From assembly GCA_011042595.1 (NCBI GenBank), contig DQWO01000338.1, positions 1 through 5,071 on the forward strand: a stretch of 5,071 bases of DNA, given 5' to 3'. Under the pieces are notes generated by a model. That model was not told where the DNA came from. It ran no database searches and saw only the letters and a list, made by a program, of their open reading frames with translations. Source of the DNA: Pseudomonadota bacterium (GTDB lineage: Bacteria; Desulfobacterota; Anaeroferrophillalia; Anaeroferrophillales; Anaeroferrophillaceae). Both the position numbers and the translations under genes were made by a program. This document shows positions 1 through 4,970 of this stretch, piece after piece. How positions within the stretch are numbered: position 1 is the stretch's first letter; every line of letters begins with the position of its first letter.

Positions 1-29
1 AACTATTATCGATATCAAAGGTTGATGGT

Positions 30-88
30 TACCAGGTAAAATGGCCTTTTTGCCTGCCCCAAATATGAACCTTTAACCTTTCTCCTTT
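30..88. repeat. Left imperfect inverted repeat with AACCTTT heptamers
   Basis: The left arm contains TACCAGGTAAAATGGCCTTT (30-49) followed by three in-phase heptamers at 68-88 (AACCTTT, AACCTTT, CTCCTTT). Its reverse complement is found on the other side of the neighbouring gene at 1023-1077, where TAAAATGGCCTTT is shared perfectly (37-49 against 1058-1070) and AACCTNTAACCTTT is shared further in. The last codons and stop codon of the 73-1017 gene lie inside the heptamer part. Bases 1-29 hold a weak run of similar GGTT units (17-30) and nothing else I can name. The repeat identity is seen directly; calling it the end of a mobile or dispersed element is inference. Confidence 0.6.
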
Positions 89-1017
89 TTCCTCAGCAAT
101 TGATACACCTGCTTTTCCGACGGCAGGTTGCCAATTTTCACCAGGTAAATGCTCCCTCCACGTTCCATGTATTTCTCCAGGTATTTCCGGTCCGGTTCGA
201 GAAAATCACGGTAGAGTTTCGGCGTGATCCCCACATCCAGGTAAAAAGCCATGATCACCGCCTTGGTGGCTGAAAATCCTCCTTCCGGTCCGGTGAGGGC
301 GTGGGATATGGCATAGATGAGCGAGTCCCGAATGATACCGTCAAAGCGCCCACCCTTCTGCAGATTTACTTCAAAGTAGTTGAAGCCATGGGGCCTGATC
401 TCCGGGTTGCAGAGCAGGGTGAAATCAGGATTCTGTTCTTTGGTGTAGGCTTCCAGCTGGGCCTTGGAAAAGCGCTGTTTCAACGCCATTCCCAATTCAT
501 GGAAAATAAATTCGCAGACGGCGAAATGGCGGAACAGTTTGCCGTGCTCATCTTCAATGAAATGAGAAACACTGCCGTTTTCATGGTTGAAATAGATGAT
601 TCCAGCCCGAAATTCCCGGGGGATTTTCTCCAGCTGGTGGAAAGCATTGGCAATAACCTCATCGTCAACCTGATCAGCAATGGCCGGCAGCTCATGGACT
701 GATTCCTTCCTGGTCTGGCCAACGTAGTCAACGGCGCCGCAGTGTTGTCCGTGGGCGATGATGACGCTGGGCCGGCGGCTGGGGGCATAGACCACGTTGC
801 CGGCATTGGAAAAAACCCTGACATTGCCCAGCTGGTCCAGGATGTTCCTGACCGCACCGTTGCGCTGGTCGGCGCACAAGTAGGCATCAAAGAGCTTTCC
901 TCGCCGGTCCAGGCCGATGGCGGCAATGAACTGCCGGGTGCGGCTGAGTGCCTGCTCGCCTTCGATATCCTTGATGGCAATGGGGGTGATTTTTCCCCAG
1001 CTGAGGGATTTAATCAT
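73..1017 (-). CDS. Divergent beta-carbonic-anhydrase-like protein with unknown C-terminal half
   Basis: A 314-residue protein without a signal peptide or membrane segment, so probably cytosolic. The N-terminal half carries recognisable beta-carbonic anhydrase landmarks in order: C48-A-D50-Q-R52 (family C-x-D-x-R), NAGN at 71-74 (family RNAGN), HGQHCGAV at 89-96 (family GHxxCGA) and GIIYFNHENGSV at 139-150 (family GxxYDxxTGxV). Canonical enzymes bind zinc with Cys-His-Cys and interconvert CO2 and bicarbonate. Here the residue three before C93, where the histidine should be, is G90, while H89 and H92 flank it. The spacing C48 to C93 is 45 residues against nearly 60 in typical enzymes, so the helix after NAGN seems lost. 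Residues about 155-314 match nothing I recognise, and the total exceeds the usual 200-220. The ATG is the only reasonable start, since an in-frame TAG lies two codons upstream, yet it has no Shine-Dalgarno sequence. ssb is 63 bp upstream on the same strand. Fold assignment is fairly sure; activity is uncertain. Confidence 0.6.
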   Translation of the reverse strand: MIKSLSWGKITPIAIKDIEGEQALSRTRQFIAAIGLDRRGKLFDAYLCADQRNGAVRNILDQLGNVRVFSNAGNVVYAPSRRPSVIIAHGQHCGAVDYVGQTRKESVHELPAIADQVDDEVIANAFHQLEKIPREFRAGIIYFNHENGSVSHFIEDEHGKLFRHFAVCEFIFHELGMALKQRFSKAQLEAYTKEQNPDFTLLCNPEIRPHGFNYFEVNLQKGGRFDGIIRDSLIYAISHALTGPEGGFSATKAVIMAFYLDVGITPKLYRDFLEPDRKYLEKYMERGGSIYLVKIGNLPSEKQVYQLLRKKEKG

Positions 1018-1020
1018 AAG

Positions 1021-1062
1021 CTAAAGGCCAAAGGTTAGAGGTTAAATGCTAAAGGCTAAAGG
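1021..1062. repeat. Six-unit heptamer array, consensus CTAAAGG
   Basis: Six consecutive in-phase 7-mers are seen: CTAAAGG, CCAAAGG, TTAGAGG, TTAAATG, CTAAAGG and CTAAAGG. They fill most of the 63-bp gap between the ssb stop and the start codon of the downstream carbonic-anhydrase-like gene. Such a unit puts a stop codon (TAG) just upstream of that start on the minus strand and leaves no room for a ribosome binding site. The array overlaps the right inverted-repeat arm. Its function is unknown. Confidence 0.75.
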
Positions 1063-1080
1063 CCATTTTACAAGGTAGTC
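1023..1080. repeat. Right imperfect inverted repeat, abutting the ssb stop codon
   Basis: Read on the minus strand this begins GACTACCTTGTAAAATGGCC at 1080 and runs inward through CCTTT-rich heptamers to 1023. It mirrors the left arm at 30-88. The outer 23 bases (1058-1080) also match 4971-4993 with a single mismatch, in the opposite orientation, so this tip is a dispersed repeat with at least three copies in the window. The outermost base directly adjoins the ssb stop codon (1081-1083). Confidence 0.65.
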
Positions 1081-1533
1081 CTAAAACGGAATGTCGTCTT
1101 CGTTAACCGGCGGTCCCTGCTGGTTCATGCTGCCAGTGCTGCCACCACCGTATGAAGACGTCCTTTCGCTGGTATTGCCGCCGCCTGCCCCTGAATCGCC
1201 GGCACTGCTCAGCATTTGCATATTCTGGCAGAGGATTTCAGTGGTCCAGCGTTTGATGCCTTCTTTGTCTTCCCAGTTGCGGGTCTGGATTTTTCCTTCG
1301 ATATACACCTGTTTACCCTTGTTGAGGTATTGGGCGCAGATTTCCGCCAGTTTGCCAAAAGTGATAATCCGGTGCCATTCGGTTTTTTCGGTTTTCTGTC
1401 CGTCCTTGGTCCAGGTTTCGCTGGTGGCGAGATTAAAGGTGGTGAACGGGTTGCCACTGCTGCCATATTTCATCTCCGGGTCAGCGCCGAGGCGGCCCAC
1501 CAGGATGACCTTGTTTACTCCTCCTCCGGCCAT
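1081..1533 (-). CDS. ssb: Single-stranded DNA-binding protein
   Basis: Binds and protects single-stranded DNA during replication, recombination and repair, normally as a tetramer, and recruits partner proteins through its C-terminal tip. The 150-residue protein has an OB-fold domain at about 5-108, starting [15 protein letters not shown], with the aromatic DNA-stacking positions W41, W53, F59 and W87 in the usual places. A Gly/Ser/Gln-rich flexible linker covers 111-142, and the acidic tip ends DDIPF (146-150), the conserved partner-binding peptide. Length is normal for the family. An in-frame ATG exists at 1581, but I choose 1533 because a strong AGGAGG lies 7 bases before it and because family members begin a few residues before VNKV. 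The divergent neighbour is a hydroxyacyl-CoA dehydrogenase gene, and the carbonic-anhydrase-like gene follows 63 bp downstream, perhaps by read-through since no terminator separates them. Confidence 0.96.
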   Translation of the reverse strand: MAGGGVNKVILVGRLGADPEMKYGSSGNPFTTFNLATSETWTKDGQKTEKTEWHRIITFGKLAEICAQYLNKGKQVYIEGKIQTRNWEDKEGIKRWTTEILCQNMQMLSSAGDSGAGGGNTSERTSSYGGGSTGSMNQQGPPVNEDDIPF

Positions 1534-1540
1534 GATTTTT

Positions 1541-1548
1541 CCTCCTCT
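1541..1548 (-). promoter_or_regulatory. Shine-Dalgarno site deciding the ssb start
   Basis: The minus strand reads AGAGGAGG, 7 bases before the ATG at 1533. It lies inside the longer reading frame that starts at 1581, and that upstream ATG has no comparable site, so the shorter ssb start is preferred. Confidence 0.85.
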
Positions 1549-1588
1549 TTTGAATCGGTTGAATGTACTCGCTATGCTCAATTATTTA

Positions 1589-1604
1589 TGGCATTAAATT
1601 AGCA
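1589..1604 (+). promoter_or_regulatory. Candidate sigma-54 promoter for the dehydrogenase gene
   Basis: The sequence TGGCATTAAATTAGCA fits the sigma-54 pattern TGGCAC-N5-TTGCA with two mismatches. The invariant GG and GC are kept exactly ten bases apart. Transcription would begin near 1616, about 100 bases before the start codon. A single-site match of this kind can arise by chance, and no enhancer-binding protein gene is nearby. Confidence 0.25.
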
Positions 1605-1623
1605 TACCATTGGCTGAAATCAA
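1596..1623 (-). promoter_or_regulatory. Candidate sigma-70 promoter for ssb
   Basis: On the minus strand TTGATT (1623-1618) and TAATTT (1601-1596) are separated by 16 bases and lie 60-90 bases before the ssb start. Both hexamers are only moderate matches. A better -10 alone, TATAAT (1634-1629), lies further upstream but has no convincing -35 partner. Confidence 0.25.
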
Positions 1624-1645
1624 AGGAAATTATAAAAAACTGTTT

Positions 1646-1674
1646 TTGACATTATCAGCTTGCTATCTTAAAGC
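1646..1674 (+). promoter_or_regulatory. Candidate sigma-70 promoter for the dehydrogenase gene
   Basis: A perfect TTGACA is at 1646-1651, with TAAAGC at 1669-1674 after a 17-base spacer. The -10 is poor (three of six), so the call rests on the -35 box and its position about 70 bases before the start codon. The 19-bp palindrome at 1674-1692 would then overlap the transcription start, a usual place for a repressor site. Confidence 0.3.
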
Positions 1675-1705
1675 ATCGTATGCTATGCGATGAAAAAATT
1701 TTGTC

Positions 1706-1712
1706 AGGGAGG
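1706..1712 (+). promoter_or_regulatory. Shine-Dalgarno site of the dehydrogenase gene
   Basis: AGGGAGG lies 5 bases before the ATG at 1718 and fixes the start of the 374-residue protein. Confidence 0.8.
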
Positions 1713-1717
1713 AAACA

Positions 1718-2842
1718 ATGAAAGAAGTTAAGACTGTTGGAGTTGTGGGATTCGGGGTTATGGGGGCCTTGATTGGTTTGAACGCGGCCATGTCCGGCTA
1801 CCGGGTGGTATTCAAGGAGCTTAATGATGACCTGGTCAAGTCCATGTATGAAAAAGGGATCGTAAAGCCTTTAAGCAAGCGGGTTGCCAAGGGTAAAATG
1901 ACCCAGGAGCAGATGGATGAGCTGGCGGCGAAGATTACCGGGACCAGCCGCTACGAGGACCTGGCGGTCTGCGATCTGGTGATCGAGGCGGCAATCGAAA
2001 AGATGGATCTCAAGATACAGGTGTTTGCCGAACTGTCGGCTGCCTGCCCGCCGGATACCATCCTGGTCAGCAACACCTCGACCTTTCTGATTGAAAAGCT
2101 GATGGAAAAGGTTGACCATCCCGAAAGAACCGCGGGCCTGCACTACTTTTTCCCGGCAAATGTTAACCGCCTGGTGGAAGTTATTCGCCAGCGGCAGACC
2201 AACGATGATACTTATGAAGCCCTGATGGAGTTCGCCCGCCAGAATCGGAAGGTGCCGATCACGGTGAAAGATTTCCCCGGCTTTGCCATCAACCCGGTTT
2301 TTATTGCTTCATATCTGGTGCTTGATTCCTTCTACGGTGATAAATATAATGCCATCACCCTGGAAAAATTGTCCCAGGAGGCCCTGGGGGTGAGATTCGG
2401 CATTATGTGGGTGCAGAATGGCGCCGGCCTGGGGACCTGCTACCATGCCGGGAATTCCATGGTCGAATACCTGGCCGATTCCGATGTCGGCTATCCTCAG
2501 GTTCCGGAATCCCTGAAAAGCAAATTTGAAGCTGGTGAACTCTGGGATATTGAAAATGGCGAAATCCTGGCTGATCCGGCTGCCGGAAGCCAGGTGAAGG
2601 ATCGTCTGCTGGGGGCGATATTTGCCATTTCAACCCATTTGATTGAAAAAGAAGTGGTCAGTCAGGGCGACCTGGAACTGGGGATCAAGACTTCCCTGGC
2701 CTGGCCCAAAGGTCCGTTTACGATGATGAATGAACTGGGGATGGAAGAAGCTGCGCGCCTGGTCAAGGTGGCCGTGGCTGCCGGTGATTTCAAGCTGCCG
2801 CAAAAATTTGCCGCCGGCGACCTGACCCCCTGGGAGCTGTAA
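1718..2842 (+). CDS. 3-hydroxyacyl-CoA dehydrogenase, NAD-dependent, with two C-terminal domains
   Basis: Expected to oxidise a (3S)-3-hydroxyacyl-CoA to the 3-ketoacyl-CoA with NAD+, or the reverse, in the cytoplasm. The N-terminal Rossmann domain (about 6-185) has GFGVMG at 11-16, acidic E34 at the end of the second strand (favouring NAD over NADP), and SNTS at 118-121. Catalytic residues fall with exact family spacing: S121, H142, E154 (LVEVI) and N192 (PGFAIN). The helical C-terminal part seems duplicated, as in FadB/FadJ: a degenerate copy at about 188-260 and a well-preserved one at about 293-350 ending in WPKGPFTMMNELG. At 374 residues it is longer than stand-alone Hbd-type enzymes (about 280) and has no hydratase domain. 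Around the catalytic His the usual H-F-F-N-P is changed to H-Y-F-F-P, so the substrate may be atypical. It stands alone, with no thiolase, hydratase or acyl-CoA dehydrogenase gene beside it; chain length and pathway cannot be told. Confidence 0.88.
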   Translation: MKEVKTVGVVGFGVMGALIGLNAAMSGYRVVFKELNDDLVKSMYEKGIVKPLSKRVAKGKMTQEQMDELAAKITGTSRYEDLAVCDLVIEAAIEKMDLKIQVFAELSAACPPDTILVSNTSTFLIEKLMEKVDHPERTAGLHYFFPANVNRLVEVIRQRQTNDDTYEALMEFARQNRKVPITVKDFPGFAINPVFIASYLVLDSFYGDKYNAITLEKLSQEALGVRFGIMWVQNGAGLGTCYHAGNSMVEYLADSDVGYPQVPESLKSKFEAGELWDIENGEILADPAAGSQVKDRLLGAIFAISTHLIEKEVVSQGDLELGIKTSLAWPKGPFTMMNELGMEEAARLVKVAVAAGDFKLPQKFAAGDLTPWEL

Positions 2843-3046
2843 ACTGGAAATTTTTCCTCATAGAAACAACTTAAGTTTCTGACTTGTATTGCCAGGGATA
2901 CATCGCAGGATGTTCGGGCTTGGCTCGTAGCGGTATTGGCCGCCGGACGAATCACATGATGTGATTCGCGGCGGACGCCTCGGAAGCCGGCCATGGACGG
3001 CCGGCGAGAATGAGCGAGAGCCATGCCGGAACATCACTGGAAATTT
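2843..3046. repeat. Structured palindromic element bracketed by 11-bp direct repeats (MITE/REP-like)
   Basis: ACTGGAAATTT occurs at 2843-2853, immediately after the dehydrogenase stop codon, and again at 3036-3046. The 182 bp between them hold nested inverted repeats. An outer pair is GATGTTCGGGCTTGGCTCG (2909-2927) against 3015-3035, with 15 of 17 matches before a 2-base gap. A central hairpin (2940-2974) has CCGCCG/CGGCGG and CGAATCACAT/ATGTGATTCG stems around a single G with a 2-base bulge. A third hairpin is GCCGGCC/GGCCGGC (2986-3005) with a 6-base loop, and a small AGAAAC/GTTTCT pair is at 2862-2880. The right outer arm ends exactly where the right direct repeat begins. There is no credible reading frame inside. 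A non-autonomous mobile element is my inference; a bacterial interspersed mosaic-like repeat is the alternative. Confidence 0.6.
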
Positions 3047-3086
3047 ATTGTGACTGTTTTTAGAACAGTTCAGAAAGTTGAGCCAT

Positions 3087-3118
3087 AAAAAAAGGGAGGC
3101 TGCCGCCTCCCTTTTTTT
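3087..3118. terminator. Bidirectional rho-independent terminator
   Basis: Seven A (3087-3093), stem GGGAGGC (3094-3100), loop TGCC, stem GCCTCCC (3105-3111), then seven T (3112-3118). The perfect symmetry gives a GC-rich hairpin with a T-tract on both strands. It serves the plus-strand dehydrogenase gene, whose stop is about 245 bp upstream, and the convergent kinase-like gene, whose TAA stop (3117-3119) overlaps the outer A/T tract. Confidence 0.93.
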
Positions 3119-4820
3119 ATGGCTTTTTCCGGCCAAATGGCAGCGAAGTCACCTTTTTATCTTTAATAGCCACCACTTTTTCCGCCAGACTAAGAATTTC
3201 TTGGAAAGGATGCTGGATCTGGGAGGTGTTGATGGTGATCACCACGTCGGCTATGGTGCCGTAGCGGGTGGGATCGCCGCTCTCACTGATATGGTGGGAG
3301 ATTATATCCCGGAGGTAGGTTTCCGTCCCCATGAGGATATGGTTCTCATCGGTATCAATGATATTCCGCATTTTCGGCCGCTTGCGGTTCTGGATGAAAT
3401 GCTGGGCTCCCAGGGTGGCCGCCCGCAGGGCGTGGCCGGCATCCCAGCGCAGGGCTTTCAGGCCGATAAAGATGCCGGTAAAGGTGTCTCCGGCTCCCAG
3501 AGTGCTCGAGAGGTTGATAACGTGGTCGTCGCCGCAGAGAATCCGCCGATCGGCAAAACGGAATTTGAACAATTTGTTTTCCGGCATGTTTGCTTTTCGC
3601 CAGTAGAGGCGGGCCCGTTCCGGGGTTACAAGTTCGGTAAACCGAGCGCCTTTATTGCCGCTGGTTAACAGGATGCGACCTCCTTTGCTGTTTTCCCCTT
3701 TTTTCCCCTGGTTCATCCGCCGGGCGATGATGCTTGCCGTCACATCAATACCTTTCTTTTCCGCCACTTTATCCATCATCGCCAGTTCATCAGTGTTGAG
3801 GATGATATACTGGACAAAGGGAATGAGCTCGGTGTAGAGAAAGTCCCGCCGTGAGGTGAAAAACTTTTCTTTCTCGGTTGTGTAATAACGGGATTCAATC
3901 AAGCGGTCAATGCACTTGAGAAAAGTTCCGGTGGGGCAGAGATAGGTGGTGGTCTCACTGGCGTATGCCGTGCGCAGAATGCGGACGATCAGCCGCAGTT
4001 CTTCATGGTTGGTGAGGGAATTGATCACCAGGTGGGTTTCCACATAGTCATTGTCCTTGCGCAGCTTGTATTCCAGCTTAAAATAACGATCCGTCAGCCG
4101 TTTAGGCGAAATAATATCTTCGTTGGTGCGATTGGAAAGGACAATCCGGTCAAAAACTTCCGCCTCATTCTTCCTGATGGTCAGGACATAACTGGTCCGG
4201 GGGATAAGATCGTCCACGTGCATTTCAGTCATGTTGCCGATGTCAACGTTGTGGTCCTGATAGAACTCCCTGATCAGCTTGAACTTTGGATTTTTGACAT
4301 CGAAGAAAAAGAGATGTTCAAAGGCAATATGGCGGGCTTTTTCCGTTAGTTCCGGCGAGTCGTAAAGCCTTTTTATGGCCTCGATCAGGTTGCGGTTGTT
4401 GCCGCCGAGCTGGATTTCCCCGGGCTGGGAAACCTCGATGACTTTCACTTCATTTTCGCTGGTGATCAGTTTGGGGAACAGGCGTTTCAGGTCATCATAA
4501 ATACAGGTGAAATCACTGGTGCACAGGGTGCAGTCGTACTGCTCCGGATGTTTTCCACCCAGTTCCATGGCGTAGTAGAGCTCATCGTTGAAATTCTGCA
4601 CCTCCACATTGGCCAGGGGATTGATGTAAACAGGGTCCGGCAGGTTGGTAATCGTACACTTGAAAACGGTGCCCACCGGCAGCAGGATTTTTTTGTCGAT
4701 GATGATTACCTTGTTGCCGGTAATGCGGGATATTTCATCCAGGTCCAGGTTGATGAGGTAATCAAATACCGGAATCCCCCCTAAAAATATGAATCTTTTC
4801 TCCGGCTTTTCTGCTTTCAT
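3117..4820 (-). CDS. Large PfkB/ribokinase-fold carbohydrate kinase-like protein
   Basis: Probably an ATP- (or ADP-) dependent kinase of a sugar or related small molecule; the substrate cannot be told. Landmarks of the PfkB fold occur in order over 567 residues: a first strand FIFLGGIPVFDYLINLD (10-26), a GG motif EIQLGGNNRNLIEAIKRL (135-152) like PfkB signature 1, ILNTDEL (340-346) like the family's PNxxE strand, ILLTSGNKGARF (383-394) like the TxGxxG strand, and LGAGDTFTGIF (441-451), the anion-hole signature with likely catalytic base D445. Usual family length is about 300, so there are large insertions at about 27-130 and 160-330 and an 80-residue tail. C97, C100 and C106 form a CxxC-x5-C cluster in the first insertion. 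The length also recalls ADP-dependent gluco/phosphofructokinases, but the GAGDTF motif fits PfkB better. No signal peptide or membrane segment. It is transcribed alone, convergent with the dehydrogenase gene. Superfamily fairly sure, function unknown. Confidence 0.7.
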   Translation of the reverse strand: MKAEKPEKRFIFLGGIPVFDYLINLDLDEISRITGNKVIIIDKKILLPVGTVFKCTITNLPDPVYINPLANVEVQNFNDELYYAMELGGKHPEQYDCTLCTSDFTCIYDDLKRLFPKLITSENEVKVIEVSQPGEIQLGGNNRNLIEAIKRLYDSPELTEKARHIAFEHLFFFDVKNPKFKLIREFYQDHNVDIGNMTEMHVDDLIPRTSYVLTIRKNEAEVFDRIVLSNRTNEDIISPKRLTDRYFKLEYKLRKDNDYVETHLVINSLTNHEELRLIVRILRTAYASETTTYLCPTGTFLKCIDRLIESRYYTTEKEKFFTSRRDFLYTELIPFVQYIILNTDELAMMDKVAEKKGIDVTASIIARRMNQGKKGENSKGGRILLTSGNKGARFTELVTPERARLYWRKANMPENKLFKFRFADRRILCGDDHVINLSSTLGAGDTFTGIFIGLKALRWDAGHALRAATLGAQHFIQNRKRPKMRNIIDTDENHILMGTETYLRDIISHHISESGDPTRYGTIADVVITINTSQIQHPFQEILSLAEKVVAIKDKKVTSLPFGRKKP

Positions 4821-4825
4821 GACTG

Positions 4826-4831
4826 CCTCCC
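4826..4831 (-). promoter_or_regulatory. Shine-Dalgarno site of the kinase-like gene
   Basis: The minus strand reads GGGAGG, 5 bases before the ATG at 4820, which supports that start. Confidence 0.8.
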
Positions 4832-4852
4832 GTTTTGTTTTACTGTATTTTT

Positions 4853-4880
4853 GCTGAAAGCTGACTGCTGATCGCTGAAA
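4853..4880. repeat. Four-unit heptamer array, consensus GCTGAAA
   Basis: Four consecutive in-phase 7-mers are seen: GCTGAAA, GCTGACT, GCTGATC and GCTGAAA. They lie in the presumed untranslated leader of the kinase-like gene, directly next to the hairpin at 4881-4916. The unit differs from the CTAAAGG array near ssb but has the same period. Confidence 0.7.
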
Positions 4881-4916
4881 GTATCCATCCGGGAATGGTC
4901 GTTTCCGGATGGATAC
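4881..4916. other. 15-bp inverted repeat (hairpin) upstream of the kinase-like gene
   Basis: GTATCCATCCGG (4881-4892) is perfectly repeated in reverse at 4905-4916. Counting the inner GAA/TTT (one G-T wobble) the stem is 15 bp with a 6-base loop, TGGTCG (4896-4901). No T-tract follows on either strand, so it is not a standard terminator. It lies 61 bases before the kinase start, and could be a leader structure, an operator or the end of an upstream transcript. Confidence 0.6.
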
Positions 4917-4921
4917 TGTTA

Positions 4922-4949
4922 ATATTAATCCTCATCGACCAAAGTGCAA
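4922..4949 (-). promoter_or_regulatory. Weak candidate promoter for the kinase-like gene
   Basis: On the minus strand TTGCAC (4949-4944) and TAATAT (4927-4922) are 16 bases apart; each matches four of six consensus bases. The second overlaps the perfect palindrome TTAATATTAA (4919-4928). If used, the hairpin and heptamer array would be in the mRNA leader. Confidence 0.22.
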
Positions 4950-4970
4950 GAAAAATTATTGATTTTTTTA

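Larger units (their letters stand above)
1571..1692. promoter_or_regulatory. Repeated TATGCT/AGCATA motif, possible operator set
   Basis: Three related sites lie in the divergent region: GCTATGCT at 1571-1578, TAGCATAC at 1600-1607 and GTATGCTATGC at 1678-1688. GTATGCTA (1678-1685) is the exact reverse complement of 1600-1607, and GCTATGC is shared exactly by 1571-1577 and 1682-1688. The last site lies within an imperfect 19-bp palindrome, CATCGTATGCTATGCGATG (1674-1692). This spacing would fit a regulator serving both divergent genes. The repeats are seen; the operator role is inference. Confidence 0.35.

Noticed and set aside
301..1038. Plus-strand frames opposite the carbonic-anhydrase-like gene.
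   Set aside because: They overlap a gene with recognisable family motifs, have no ribosome site, and look like shadow translations.
1021..1062. Heptamer array considered as a CRISPR remnant.
   Set aside because: Units are 7 bases with no spacers, and no cas gene is present.
1534..1581. Longer ssb start at 1581, adding 16 residues.
   Set aside because: A strong AGGAGG at 1541-1546 lies inside this extension at ideal distance from the ATG at 1533, and the added residues do not resemble SSB N-termini.
1091..1597. Plus-strand frame of 168 residues opposite ssb.
   Set aside because: It is the antisense shadow of ssb, whose identity is secure; it lacks a ribosome site and shows no recognisable motif.
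3053..3069. Small hairpin ACTGTT/AACAGT considered as a terminator of the dehydrogenase gene.
   Set aside because: The stem is only 6 bp and AT-rich with no T-tract after it; the strong terminator at 3087-3118 follows at once.
2662..3136. Minus-strand frames over the dehydrogenase end and the structured element.
   Set aside because: They read through hairpins and the terminator and are basic, low-quality translations. The element shows no credible coding pattern.
3078..3668. Plus-strand 196-residue frame beginning HKKREAAASLFLW, a peptide also found in a minus-strand frame.
   Set aside because: The identical peptide comes from the perfect palindrome of the terminator read on both strands; the rest is the shadow of the kinase-like gene.
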